Part shown: one piece after another, positions 19,256 to 29,461 of the stretch
How positions within the stretch are numbered: position 1 is the first letter of the stretch
How the letters are laid out: each line of letters begins with the position of its first letter
Assembly: GCA_946494335.1 (NCBI GenBank)
Contig: CAMMBV010000008.1
Location: forward strand, 1 to 64,000
DNA: 64,000 bases
Direction: 5' to 3'
DNA from: an uncultured Ruminococcus sp.
GTDB lineage: Bacteria > Bacillota > Clostridia > Lachnospirales > Lachnospiraceae
Notes under the pieces: model-generated
Told to the model about the DNA's origin: nothing
The model's input: the letters and a program-made list of their open reading frames with translations, nothing else
Database searches by the model: none
Made by a program: the position numbers and the translations under genes

Positions 19256-21775
19256 TTACATTTCATCTTGTCTTAATAGCTCTATTATGCTTTCATTTTT
19301 CGTTTTTCTCAAAATTAAAATTATTGATATAACGCAAACAGCAATAACGATTAGAAACAGCAGTACATCGATTGCTATCGGAAACGAAAACGGAAGCCCA
19401 TATACATTGAAATTTTCAAATGCAAAATAGCTTGCCGGGAGTCCTATTATGATTGCAACAACAATAGACAGAATCGCATAGCATAAACTTTCAGAAACAA
19501 CCATCTTTTTAATCTGCTTTCCAGTCATACCAATACTTTCTAAAACAGCGAATTCTTTGGAGCGATTTTGCACACTGGCGGACATCATATTCAAATAATT
19601 TAAAATTGCAAGCAACATAACAATCAGACCTATACTTCCGCCTAATACAGTAATCTGATTTTCTGAATTTTTCATTTCTGAATACCTGTTCAATTTTGAA
19701 TCAACCGATAACGCATGATTATCTGTTATCAAATTCATGATTAAAGCTTCCGTATTTTTGGAAAATGGTTCCTTATAATTAATTTTAATCATTTCAATTA
19801 ACGGTTGTTGCACAAGTTTTTCAAAATAATCATCACTGACAATCAAATCTGGACTATAACCGGCAGCATAATAAGCCGGAAAATCTATCAACGCTCCTAT
19901 CTCAATAGTTTCTTCTTTATTTGAACCGTCAGCATTTGAAATCGAAAAGTTGACTTTTTTACCTGCTATGCCAGGATTTCCTTCAATAAATATTTTAGAA
20001 GCAAAGGCTATTTCTCCATTATTAAAAGCTTCCTTGTTAAGTGGAGTATCTAACGTTTGGTTTAATCGGTCAAATTCCAAGTCATCAATTCCTACAATTC
20101 TGCAACTAAACATATTGTTGTTATAATCAGCCTGATGCTTATACATGTTGATGTCTTTATCATAATCACCGGGAGTATATCTGGAATGATATAATTCTTT
20201 ATAATATTCTCCATACACATCTTCCTGATATGGCACAGTTGCCGTTACGGATTCCAGCGTCCTGACATCTTTGACACCATTTATATTCTTTACATTTTCA
20301 ATGAAATCATCGGTGATAACCTGTTCTTCATTATCAGAGAGCAAAGTTTGGTTTAAAATTTGTAAATCATAGTCATAGGTATGATTTAATATATTGGTTG
20401 CATTATTTGCCTGTATCACAACATTCATAATCATAAACAGTGACAAAGCCAGGCTTAAAGAACACATGATAACTCCAAATTGTTTTTTATCACGGAACAG
20501 ATTTATCCTTACCATTGAGCGTATATCTCCACCGTTTCTAATTTTACTTTTCACATTTGAAGAGGAATTCCCAATGTATTTTAAGGCTTCAACAGGGGAA
20601 CAGTTCTGAGCAATTTTAGCAGGTTTTCGAGTACTGAGTACCGTTGTAGCAAACGAGAACACTGTCGCTAAGATAAACGCCCATACTGATACGGCTTCAA
20701 CATCATTTGCCATAATCGTTGGATTAAAAGCGTGCAATACTTGTGGAATAATAATTTTTCCTACTATGGCAGAACATATCAATCCCAAAGGAATTCCAAT
20801 TACTGTATTCCACAATACCTGTTTATTTATCATTTTTCTAATCTGAACAGATGTAGTACCAATCGTTTTGAGTTGCCCGTAATAACGTATATCTTTATTA
20901 ACGGAAATATACAATGTGTTATAAATGAACAAATAGCCACTTGCAAAAACAAACAAAAGCAACACAAAAAGCCCAATAATTGTTTTACAGAAATTTGAAA
21001 TTGTATCATAATCCGCTTCAATAATTTGATTCCCTGATAAGCCAATCTGGTTCTGCATTTTGGTTATATCATTTTCAGAGTAGAGCGGATTTACAAGTGA
21101 AATTTTTAATTCTCCTTGTGTCAAATCTGTTTGAAGCACTCCTGTTGTCTGATAAAATTCATTTGAAACATATCCTTTAACTCTACCCGAATAATCCAAA
21201 AACCAGCCACTAAGTATAAACGTTTTTACTGTATTCTCGTCATTGCTGTTTTCTGCTAAAGATTGATATGTCAAAGGCAATTTCATACCCACATAAGGTT
21301 TTCCAATCCCCATAGAGTTTAAAGCACTCTCTGAAAGCATAATTTCATCATCTTTTTGTGGGTATTCGCCGGTATAGGAATCCAAAGCGGGAATTGTCTG
21401 TTTCTCCCAGCAAGTACTGTCTAACCAAAATATTTTTATCTTATCCAGTTTCTTATCTTCATATTTAGACAAAACCGCACATTTCACGCTAAGTCCTGCA
21501 TACTTTACATTTTCCATTTTGCGGATTGCAGACACCTGATCATCCCTGGGTTCCGTTAATGATATATCATAGTCCATGCCCTGTATTCTTTGTTGGCGAA
21601 GAGCTACCGTATTCCAATAACTCATTCCGATAGATAATACAGAACATATTAAAAAAGTTGTCAGGAAAATAGCCATAATCGTCAGGAGATTTCTCTTTTT
21701 ATGTGCGAAATATGTTGTCTTCGCAAGGTCGTTTATTATTTCTTTGTTATTGACTTTAAGCATTTCATTTACCAC
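19256..21775 (-). CDS. ABC transporter permease, FtsX type (839 aa)
   Basis: Two FtsX-like permease regions separated by a large extracytoplasmic domain; overlaps ATPase gene start. Confidence 0.92.
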   Translation of the reverse strand: MVNEMLKVNNKEIINDLAKTTYFAHKKRNLLTIMAIFLTTFLICSVLSIGMSYWNTVALRQQRIQGMDYDISLTEPRDDQVSAIRKMENVKYAGLSVKCAVLSKYEDKKLDKIKIFWLDSTCWEKQTIPALDSYTGEYPQKDDEIMLSESALNSMGIGKPYVGMKLPLTYQSLAENSNDENTVKTFILSGWFLDYSGRVKGYVSNEFYQTTGVLQTDLTQGELKISLVNPLYSENDITKMQNQIGLSGNQIIEADYDTISNFCKTIIGLFVLLLFVFASGYLFIYNTLYISVNKDIRYYGQLKTIGTTSVQIRKMINKQVLWNTVIGIPLGLICSAIVGKIIIPQVLHAFNPTIMANDVEAVSVWAFILATVFSFATTVLSTRKPAKIAQNCSPVEALKYIGNSSSNVKSKIRNGGDIRSMVRINLFRDKKQFGVIMCSLSLALSLFMIMNVVIQANNATNILNHTYDYDLQILNQTLLSDNEEQVITDDFIENVKNINGVKDVRTLESVTATVPYQEDVYGEYYKELYHSRYTPGDYDKDINMYKHQADYNNNMFSCRIVGIDDLEFDRLNQTLDTPLNKEAFNNGEIAFASKIFIEGNPGIAGKKVNFSISNADGSNKEETIEIGALIDFPAYYAAGYSPDLIVSDDYFEKLVQQPLIEMIKINYKEPFSKNTEALIMNLITDNHALSVDSKLNRYSEMKNSENQITVLGGSIGLIVMLLAILNYLNMMSASVQNRSKEFAVLESIGMTGKQIKKMVVSESLCYAILSIVVAIIIGLPASYFAFENFNVYGLPFSFPIAIDVLLFLIVIAVCVISIILILRKTKNESIIELLRQDEM

Positions 21776-22439
21776 CCTTCACGATTTTGCCATCTTCCAG
21801 ACGAATAATTCTGTCTGCCATTTGCGCAATTTCATCGTTGTGTGTTATCATCACAATCGTTTGCGCCAGCTTCTGGCTGGATATTTTCATCAACCCTAAA
21901 ACATCCTGACTTGTTCTGCTATCGAGGTTCCCCGTTGGCTCATCGGCAAGGATAATTGCTGGTTTAGTTGCTAATGCTCTTGCCAGTGCTACTCTTTGCT
22001 GCTGTCCACCAGATAATTGATTAGGCATAGAATATTTCTTATTCTCCAGCTTTAATAGTTGTAGGATTTCTTCAACATAATCTTCATCGGGCTTAACACC
22101 GTCTAACTTAATCGGAAGTACAATATTTTCGTATACGTTCATAAGCGGCAGAAGATTGTAATTTTGAAAAACAAAGCCAATTTTTCTTCTTCTGTAAATT
22201 GTTAATTCGTCACGGGATAATTTAGAAATATCTTTCCCGCCAATCAGCACTTCACCAGAAGTGGGATTATCCAAACCGCCAAGCATATGCAATAGTGTAG
22301 ATTTTCCACTTCCTGACGTCCCGACAATCGCCAAAAATTCGCCCTCTTTAATATCCAAGTCTATACCGTCCAATGCCTTTACTATGTTTTCTCCCATCTG
22401 ATAATATTTTTTTAGATTTCTAACTGATAGAATATTCAT
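21765..22439 (-). CDS. ABC transporter ATP-binding protein (LolD/BceA-like)
   Basis: GTSGSGKSTLLHMLGG, LSGGQQQRVALARAL, ILADEPTGNLDS. Confidence 0.96.
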   Translation of the reverse strand: MNILSVRNLKKYYQMGENIVKALDGIDLDIKEGEFLAIVGTSGSGKSTLLHMLGGLDNPTSGEVLIGGKDISKLSRDELTIYRRRKIGFVFQNYNLLPLMNVYENIVLPIKLDGVKPDEDYVEEILQLLKLENKKYSMPNQLSGGQQQRVALARALATKPAIILADEPTGNLDSRTSQDVLGLMKISSQKLAQTIVMITHNDEIAQMADRIIRLEDGKIVKGGK

Positions 22440-22480
22440 TTTTCATTCCCCTTTCGTTTGACCTAATAATAACAAAGACT

Positions 22481-22502
22481 TCTTTCTCAAATCTTTCTCA
22501 AA
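22481..22502 (-). promoter_or_regulatory. Perfect tandem 11-bp direct repeat upstream of the ABC operon
   Basis: + strand TCTTTCTCAAA TCTTTCTCAAA; 42 bp upstream of the ATPase ATG and close to a TTATTAT -10-like sequence. Confidence 0.65.
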
Positions 22503-22554
22503 AGTGACATTTCTGACACAATTAAGATTGAGAAAAAAGCCTTGCTTCTTTTGC

Positions 22555-23472
22555 TTAGAAATCTTTGCGGGATAAGAAAACCTCGACAATTGTCCCTTTA
22601 TTCAACTCGGATTTTACTTTTATATAGCCCTGTTGTTTTCTTAATACTTCTCTGGCTAAGTATAATCCAATTCCAAATCCTTGTTTGTCTGTTACATTGG
22701 TGCCCCTGTAAAATCTTTGAAATATTTTTCCCTGTTCTTCTTCCGGAATACCGATACCATTGTCAATAATACGAACACAAACAAAGGATTCATATAAGGT
22801 AGATTGAATCGTTACAGTTGCTCCGGCAGGAGAGTACTTTATTGCGTTTTCAAGAATATTTGTAAAAACTTCCTCTGTCCATTTTAAATCCGCATACACT
22901 TTGTAAGAATGATGCTCTGAGATAAGCTGAATCTCTTTTTTCATTGCTTCCAGTTCAACAGACTGACAACTTCTTCTAAGTACGGCATCTAAGTCAATAA
23001 TTTTAGGTGATACGGAGACGATTTCCTGCTCTGCGTAAGTAGATTTAAGCAATTCTTTCATAAAATAGTTTAATTTCCCCGCGTTACTCTCTATTTTATC
23101 CGCCAATCGGATAGATTCTAAATCGCTTATCTGTTCTTTGAGCAGACCTGTATATAAAGTAATATTGGCAAGAGGTGTTCTGATTTGATGACTAATATTC
23201 GTAATCAAAGATTTTATAATATCCCGTTCCTCCTCAGCGGTTTCTTTTTGTATCTGCGATATTTTCATAATTCGGTTAAGGCGTTCAGAAATCGCAGAAT
23301 CCATCGATTCATCATAAGAGAGGTCTATCTTTTTTCCACTCAATATCTCGTCTGTTTTATCAAGAAAATTTTGATATTGAATCAATAATTTATTTCTATA
23401 CCAACGGATTATCAAATATAGAACAAGGATATTAAAAAGAACAACAAAAATCAAAACAACGTACAAATTCAT
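22555..23472 (-). CDS. Sensor histidine kinase
   Basis: 'NISHQIRTPLANITLYTGLL' H-box, 'IRIIDNGIGIPEEEQGKIFQRFYRG' ATPase domain; short N-terminal TM. Confidence 0.95.
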   Translation of the reverse strand: MNLYVVLIFVVLFNILVLYLIIRWYRNKLLIQYQNFLDKTDEILSGKKIDLSYDESMDSAISERLNRIMKISQIQKETAEEERDIIKSLITNISHQIRTPLANITLYTGLLKEQISDLESIRLADKIESNAGKLNYFMKELLKSTYAEQEIVSVSPKIIDLDAVLRRSCQSVELEAMKKEIQLISEHHSYKVYADLKWTEEVFTNILENAIKYSPAGATVTIQSTLYESFVCVRIIDNGIGIPEEEQGKIFQRFYRGTNVTDKQGFGIGLYLAREVLRKQQGYIKVKSELNKGTIVEVFLSRKDF

Positions 23473-24153
23473 TTATAAGTTCTCCCACATATAACCCTTT
23501 CCATATATGGTTTTAATATACTTTGGATCGGAAGAATCATCTTCCAGTTTATCTCTTAGCCGTCTCACAGCAACAGACAGGGCATTATCTTCCACATATT
23601 CTGTCCCCTCTGTCCATACCCATTCCAGTAAACGTTCTCTTGTTATAATTAAGTTTGGATTTGATATTAACAGATATAAAACCCTTTGTTCTGTCTTACT
23701 TAATTCTATCGGCACGCCATTTTTGTAAAATTCCATTGTTTCAAAGCGAAACAAAAAAACGGAATCTTTATATTCTTCTTCATGCCTTGATGGGCTTCTC
23801 CTCAGCAAAGCTCTTATTCTGGCTCGAAGTACCATTAAACTAAATGGCTTTGTAATATAATCATCAGCCCCGTTTTCCAGACCTCTTACAATATCTATTT
23901 CCATATCTTTTGCAGTAAGCAGGGCAATCGGGATTGATAGTTTTTGCTTTATTTCACGGCAAAAATCTAATCCATTGCCATCGGGCAGATTGATGTCAAA
24001 AATCATCAAATCAAATTTTTGATTTTGTATAGCCGTCCTTGCTTCCTCTATCGTGGAACAAATTACAAACTTTAATTCTTTGTTTTGCAAAGATAATTCT
24101 ATTCCCTCTGCTAAATCAATATCATCTTCTAAAATTAGCACTGTCTTTTTCAC
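23473..24153 (-). CDS. Response regulator, OmpR/PhoB family (GTG start)
   Basis: REC domain 'LILEDDIDLAEG', 'DLMIFDINLPDGNG'; C-terminal wHTH. Confidence 0.95.
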   Translation of the reverse strand: MKKTVLILEDDIDLAEGIELSLQNKELKFVICSTIEEARTAIQNQKFDLMIFDINLPDGNGLDFCREIKQKLSIPIALLTAKDMEIDIVRGLENGADDYITKPFSLMVLRARIRALLRRSPSRHEEEYKDSVFLFRFETMEFYKNGVPIELSKTEQRVLYLLISNPNLIITRERLLEWVWTEGTEYVEDNALSVAVRRLRDKLEDDSSDPKYIKTIYGKGYMWENL

Positions 24154-24183
24154 TTTGCAAATCTCCCTTGTCCTTATCCGCCG

Positions 24184-25506
24184 TTATTTTCTAAACTGCG
24201 CCATATAGTCCCCATGGGCTTCTATCATTTCATCTACCATCGCCTTAATGTCGTCAATGGAAAGCTCCGCGGCGGTGTGAGGATCCATCATTGCCGCCTG
24301 GTAGATATAATTTCGATCTCCGGTCACTGCTGCTTCAATAGTCAGCAGCTGAACATTGATGTTGGTCTGGTTCATGGCCGCCAGCTGCAGCGGCAGTTTC
24401 CCGATGTGACATGGTGTAACACCGCTTTTATCCACCAGACAGGGAACTTCCACACAGGCATCCGAGGGAAGATTGTCAATCAGTCCTGTATTGAGGACAT
24501 TACCGCCGATTTTGTAGGGCTGACCCGTTACCACAGCTTCCATAATGTAGGAGGCATACTCCAAAGACCGCTCATGGGTAACTTTGCCATCGGCCAGAAT
24601 GGAATCTTTTTCTTCTTCCCATCCTTTGATCTGCTCGATGCACCGGCGGGGATATTCATCCAGGGGAATCTGATATTTTTCGATCAGTTCCGGATACCGG
24701 GATTTAATGTAGAATGGATTGTATTCCGCATTATGCTCGCTTGATTCGGTGCAGAAATATCCCAGGTTGTTAACGTACTCCAGACGGATCATATCCTTAT
24801 GCGGTTCCTGGTTTTTCTTTTTGGCACGCTCTCTGATTTCCGGATACAGATCCTTTCCGTCTCTGTCTTTGATCTCCAGCAGCCAGGCCATATGATTGAT
24901 TCCGGCGATTTTTTCCTCGACGCCTTCCAGCTTGTCTTCCATATCCAGCAGGCGGAGCAGTTCTCCGGTACACTTCTGTACACTGTGGCAAAGACCCACC
25001 GTCCGGATCTTCGTATATCTTTGCATATAACCGGTCAGCATGGCCATGGGATTGGTGTAATTTAAAAACAGGGCGTCAGGACATACTTCCTCCATATCCT
25101 GTGCAAATTCCTTAAGAACCGGAATCGTGCGCAGCGCTCTCATAATGCCCCCGATTCCCAGCGTATCCGCGATGGTCTGACGCAGGCCGTATTTCTTTGG
25201 AATCTCAAAATCAATGACTGTCGAGGGTTCGTATCCGCCGACCTGAATGGCATTTACAACGAAGTCAGCGTCTTTAAGGGCCGCTTTTCTGTTTTCCGCT
25301 CCCAGATAAGTGGTAAGCTTTGCCCGCCCATTATTTATATTTTTGTTGATTGCGTTCAAAATAACAAAGGATTCTTCCAGCCGCTTCGCATCGATATCAT
25401 ACAGCGCGATCTCGCTGTCCGACAATGCGGGAGTGCACATGCAGTCACCCAGAACATTTCTTGCAAATATCGTACTTCCCGCTCCCATAAATGCAATTTT
25501 TATCAT
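24184..25506 (-). CDS. Glycoside hydrolase family 4 (alpha-galactosidase/alpha-glucosidase)
   Basis: N-terminal NAD motif 'MGAGSTIFARNVLGD', 'NYTNPMAM', 'GLCHSVQ', 'GINHMAW'. Confidence 0.93.
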   Translation of the reverse strand: MIKIAFMGAGSTIFARNVLGDCMCTPALSDSEIALYDIDAKRLEESFVILNAINKNINNGRAKLTTYLGAENRKAALKDADFVVNAIQVGGYEPSTVIDFEIPKKYGLRQTIADTLGIGGIMRALRTIPVLKEFAQDMEEVCPDALFLNYTNPMAMLTGYMQRYTKIRTVGLCHSVQKCTGELLRLLDMEDKLEGVEEKIAGINHMAWLLEIKDRDGKDLYPEIRERAKKKNQEPHKDMIRLEYVNNLGYFCTESSEHNAEYNPFYIKSRYPELIEKYQIPLDEYPRRCIEQIKGWEEEKDSILADGKVTHERSLEYASYIMEAVVTGQPYKIGGNVLNTGLIDNLPSDACVEVPCLVDKSGVTPCHIGKLPLQLAAMNQTNINVQLLTIEAAVTGDRNYIYQAAMMDPHTAAELSIDDIKAMVDEMIEAHGDYMAQFRK

Positions 25507-25637
25507 AGTATTTCCTCCTTTGGAATTGTATTGTCATTGAAAGCATTATATAATTATTGCAGATATACCTCTATGTAATTTGTTTCCTGTTCTTGTCGTT
25601 ATGTTGCATTCAGGAACAGGCCTCAGGGAGAACTTTT

Positions 25638-26498
25638 ATGAACAGTACGTTTCTTTTTAAATCTGTAAACATCTATTACTGCGGAAAGGAAGAATGCCGG
25701 CCGGGCCATGCTTTCGGCCCCTTCATACGGCCTCATTATCTGATTCATTTTATCTTAAGCGGCAGGGGCTCTTACGAGGTGGGCGGCAAGCGGTATGATT
25801 TAAGCCAGGGAGACGCTTTTTTAATCTGCCCCGGAGAATCGACGTATTACCGCGCCGACAGTCATGATCCATGGCACTATGCCTGGGTTGCCGCCGGGGG
25901 AACGGAGATAGAGACTCTCTTAAAGTTAATGGGCCTTGACCGCCGGCACTGCATTTACCGCCGCAGCCCTGACAAAAACCAGGAGCTTTTGCGCAGCAGT
26001 ATTTTGCATCTTATTGATAAATTTCTTGGAAATCAATATCATGAACTGGATTTGCTGAGCGCATTTTACCAGGTCTGTTCCCTCATGCAGACGGAAACCT
26101 CTGACAGACCCCTTCCCCCCAGACAATTTTACGTCCAGGAGGCCTGCACCTATATTCACAACAATTACAGCTATGAAATACAGGTACAGGATATCGCGGC
26201 TCACATAGGAATTGACCGGACCTATCTGTATAAGCTTTTTATGGAAGAAAAGGGAATCTCTCCCCAGCAGTACCTGATTTTGCACCGGCTGCGGGAGGCC
26301 CTGTTCATGCTGTGCAATACGTCTTTCAGTATCACCGAGATCGCCCTGTCCTGCGGTTTCAAAGACGTTCCTTCCTTTTCCCGCCATTTCAAAAAGCACG
26401 AGGGAATTTCTCCCCGACAGTTCCGGAAAACTACTGCCTTTCAGAAAGGAACAACCCTGCAAGAGTCAGCGCCATACCGACGCCCGTCATCCAGGTGA
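25638..26498 (+). CDS. AraC-family transcriptional regulator, divergent from the GH4 gene
   Basis: C-terminal AraC HTH '[34 protein letters not shown]'; start at MNSTFLFKS preferred. Confidence 0.92.
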   Translation: MNSTFLFKSVNIYYCGKEECRPGHAFGPFIRPHYLIHFILSGRGSYEVGGKRYDLSQGDAFLICPGESTYYRADSHDPWHYAWVAAGGTEIETLLKLMGLDRRHCIYRRSPDKNQELLRSSILHLIDKFLGNQYHELDLLSAFYQVCSLMQTETSDRPLPPRQFYVQEACTYIHNNYSYEIQVQDIAAHIGIDRTYLYKLFMEEKGISPQQYLILHRLREALFMLCNTSFSITEIALSCGFKDVPSFSRHFKKHEGISPRQFRKTTAFQKGTTLQESAPYRRPSSR

Positions 26499-27306
26499 CA
26501 GGTTCCTTCAGAATCAAAACAGAGGCTGCCAGTGTGATGACCGGCACCATATAAATATAGATGCTGGTTCGGACTGCTCCCAGCAGCCTTACCGCAAAGT
26601 TCCATGTGACAAAACAAAGGGCGGATGCTCCCAGCCCCAGAAACAGAATATTAAGAAAATAAACCGGATTGGCAAACCGCATAAGATCCAGCCGGAAATC
26701 AAACCAAAACAGAGCCGGTACCATAAATAATAGTCCATAGAAAAATATCCTTCTCGTGGTCAGAACTGTGGGATAGCCGTAACCGCTGATTTTTCTGGTG
26801 AAAACAGAATAGCAGGCCCAGACAAAGGCAGCCAGCAGCGCCAGCAGATCACCCACAGGGTTTACATGCAGTTTGACACCGTTAAAGCTGATCAGTATGA
26901 TTCCTGCCATGGCGATCACAAATCCAACAAAAAAACCGGGCTTAAGTTTCTCATCCTGTTTTAAAAACATCTGGGAAAGAATCGCAGTAAAAAAAGGCGC
27001 AACGGAAATGATCACGCCCACGTTGGAGGCCATCGTATAAGTCAGCGCAATATTTTCCAGCAGATAGTAAAGGCATACGCCGCAAAGCCCCGCCGCCGCA
27101 AAGGTAATCTCCTGAGCACGTGTGGTTTTCTTCAGTCTGTGCGGATACACTGCTGTCAACGCCAAAAATCCCATCACAAACCGGAAAAACAGAATCTCCA
27201 CCGGCTGAAAATCCACAAGCAGCACCTTCGTGGAGATAAACGTGGTGCCCCAGATAACAATCGTGAGCAGAGCCGCAAGATGCCCCGCTGTTTTTTTCTG
27301 TTCCAT
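26431..27306 (-). CDS. EamA/DMT-family transporter
   Basis: About 10 TM helices, two EamA repeats; tail overlaps the convergent AraC gene. Confidence 0.92.
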   Translation of the reverse strand: MEQKKTAGHLAALLTIVIWGTTFISTKVLLVDFQPVEILFFRFVMGFLALTAVYPHRLKKTTRAQEITFAAAGLCGVCLYYLLENIALTYTMASNVGVIISVAPFFTAILSQMFLKQDEKLKPGFFVGFVIAMAGIILISFNGVKLHVNPVGDLLALLAAFVWACYSVFTRKISGYGYPTVLTTRRIFFYGLLFMVPALFWFDFRLDLMRFANPVYFLNILFLGLGASALCFVTWNFAVRLLGAVRTSIYIYMVPVITLAASVLILKEPVTWMTGVGMALTLAGLFLSERQ

Positions 27307-27469
27307 AATCTTTTTCCTCCTCAGCTTTGTCTATTGTATCACCGGAAAGTCCAAAATGCTTGTAAAATATTGTCATTATATGAAATGTTACATTACCATA
27401 AAAAAGTAATGTATTATTTCATACAAGATGATACAATAGGAGCATAAAAATAATTCAGGAGGAAACAGT

Positions 27470-28171
27470 ATGAATTACAAAATTATAGGCGATTCTGACT
27501 GCCCGCTGGCTCAGATCAGTTTACAGGCCGGTGAAACCGTCAAAATTGAGAACGGTTCCATGGCTTACAGCGTGGATGTGGAACTGGAAGGAAAACTGAA
27601 CAGCAGCAAAAAGGGTCTGGGCGGCGTATTCGGCGCAATCGGCCGGGGCCTGACCAGCGGAGAAAGTATTTTCATCACCCATGCGAAGGGAACCAGCAAT
27701 CAGAGTGTCATCGGCATTGCACCTCCTATTCCCGGTAAAATCCATCTCCTGGAAGTGGGAGGCTCCAGACAGTACCGACTGAACACCGGCGCTTTTCTGG
27801 CCTGCGACGATGCAGTAAATTACGTTATGAAGTCCCAGGACATCGGCAAGGCATTTTTCGGCGGAACCGGCGGCCTGTTTGTGATGGAAACCCAGGGAAC
27901 CGGCGATCTGCTGGTATCCGCTTTCGGTGACCTTCTCTCATTGGAAGTGACTCCCAATCATCCCATCACCGTAGACAACGAACACGTGGTAGCCTGGGAC
28001 GCCTCTTTGGATTACAGCATTCAGGTGGCATCCGGAACCTTCGGTTTTAAGACAGGGGAAGGTCTGGTTAATAAATTCCACGGAAGCGGAACGGTCCTGA
28101 TTCAGACCAGAAATATTCACAATCTGGCTGACGCCCTGCGTCCTTTCCTTCCCACATCAACCAGCAATTAA
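27470..28171 (+). CDS. AIM24/TIGR00266-type protein
   Basis: 'GETVKIENGSMAYS', 'GIAPPIPGKIHLLEV', 'FGDLLSLEV...VDNEHVVAWD'. Confidence 0.88.
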   Translation: MNYKIIGDSDCPLAQISLQAGETVKIENGSMAYSVDVELEGKLNSSKKGLGGVFGAIGRGLTSGESIFITHAKGTSNQSVIGIAPPIPGKIHLLEVGGSRQYRLNTGAFLACDDAVNYVMKSQDIGKAFFGGTGGLFVMETQGTGDLLVSAFGDLLSLEVTPNHPITVDNEHVVAWDASLDYSIQVASGTFGFKTGEGLVNKFHGSGTVLIQTRNIHNLADALRPFLPTSTSN

Positions 28172-28188
28172 CTGCCCGGAGGGATGGA

Positions 28189-28521
28189 ATGATTATCGAA
28201 AACAATCCCAAGCAGCTGGCGGCAATGAAAGAATTTCACAAAGGAAACAGGCCGGAGGGTCTGCGGCTGCAGGAGGAATTTGCTTCTGAGTTCCGCAAGG
28301 AATATCAGGACAAAGACCATTGCCCCTGTAAAAAAGCCTGCCGCTATCACGGCAACTGTAAAGAGTGCGTGGCAATTCACCGCGCTCACCAGGAGCATGT
28401 CCCCAACTGCATGAGACCGGTGCTGAACAAAAAGTTCCGGCTTTTATCCGAACTTACGGAACATACACTGGCCAATGAAATTGAGCCGCCCAAAGAAGTG
28501 CTGCGAAAAGAATTTTTGTAA
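28189..28521 (+). CDS. Cys-rich conserved hypothetical protein
   Basis: 'CPCKKACRYHGNCKECVAIHR' Cys/His cluster; RBS-like GGAGGG upstream. Confidence 0.75.
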   Translation: MIIENNPKQLAAMKEFHKGNRPEGLRLQEEFASEFRKEYQDKDHCPCKKACRYHGNCKECVAIHRAHQEHVPNCMRPVLNKKFRLLSELTEHTLANEIEPPKEVLRKEFL

Positions 28522-28523
28522 GA

Positions 28524-28562
28524 AATAAAAAAAGCGGAAGCCTGCGCTCCCGCTTTTTTTAT
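28524..28562. terminator. Bidirectional terminator between convergent genes
   Basis: aaaaaaagcggaagcctgcgctcccgcttttttt. Confidence 0.85.
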
Positions 28563-29461
28563 TTCACCGCTCCGATCAGTTCTTTGATATCTTCCACTTT
28601 GAAACGGTTCATATAATCTTCTATTCCATCAATTACATCCGCCGCGGCACAGGGGTTGGAAAAATTAGCCGTTCCCACAGAAACCGCCGTGGCTCCTGCC
28701 AGGATAAATTCCAGCGCATCCTCCGCCGAAGCGATTCCTCCCATGCCAATGATGGGGATTTTTACCGCCTGGGCCGTCTGGTACACCATACGTACAGCCA
28801 CCGGACGGATAGCCGGTCCCGACAGTCCTCCCGTCTTATTGGCGATGGCAAAGGTCCTTCTGTTAATATCGATCTTCATGCCGGTCAGCGTATTGATCAG
28901 CGAAAGCACATCGGCGCCGCCTGCCTCCGCCGCTTTGGCCATCTCTATTATATCCGTCACATTTGGACTAAGCTTCATAATCACGGGATGTTTCGCCCGT
29001 TTCTTTACTTCCGAAGTGATGGCTTCCACCGCCTTTGGGTTTTGCCCGAAAGCAATCCCGCCCTCTTTTACATTGGGACAGGAGATATTGATTTCCATCA
29101 TATCGATGTCCTCATCGGAAAGCCGCTCCACCACTTCGCAGTAATCTTCCGTTGTTTTCCCGCAGACATTGACGATGATCTTCGTATCGTATTTTTGCAG
29201 GAAGGGCAGATCTCTTTCGCAGAATACGTCTATGCCGGGATTTTGAAGGCCAATGGCGTTCAACATGCCGCCGCAGGTCTCCGCTATCCTGGGCGTGGGA
29301 TTCCCCGGCCAGGGCACGTTGGCCACGCCCTTTGTCACCACAGCGCCCAGCCGGCTTAAATCCATAAATTCACTGTATTCCATGCCGGAACCGAAGGTGC
29401 CCGATGCCGTCATTACAGGGTTTTTCAGCTCCACTCCCGCCAGATTCACTTTGGTATTCAT
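28559..29461 (-). CDS. pyrD: Dihydroorotate dehydrogenase B, catalytic subunit
   Basis: 'NPVMTASGTFGSG', 'EINISCPNVKEGG', 'IIGMGGIASAEDALEFILAGA'. Confidence 0.96.
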   Translation of the reverse strand: MNTKVNLAGVELKNPVMTASGTFGSGMEYSEFMDLSRLGAVVTKGVANVPWPGNPTPRIAETCGGMLNAIGLQNPGIDVFCERDLPFLQKYDTKIIVNVCGKTTEDYCEVVERLSDEDIDMMEINISCPNVKEGGIAFGQNPKAVEAITSEVKKRAKHPVIMKLSPNVTDIIEMAKAAEAGGADVLSLINTLTGMKIDINRRTFAIANKTGGLSGPAIRPVAVRMVYQTAQAVKIPIIGMGGIASAEDALEFILAGATAVSVGTANFSNPCAAADVIDGIEDYMNRFKVEDIKELIGAVK

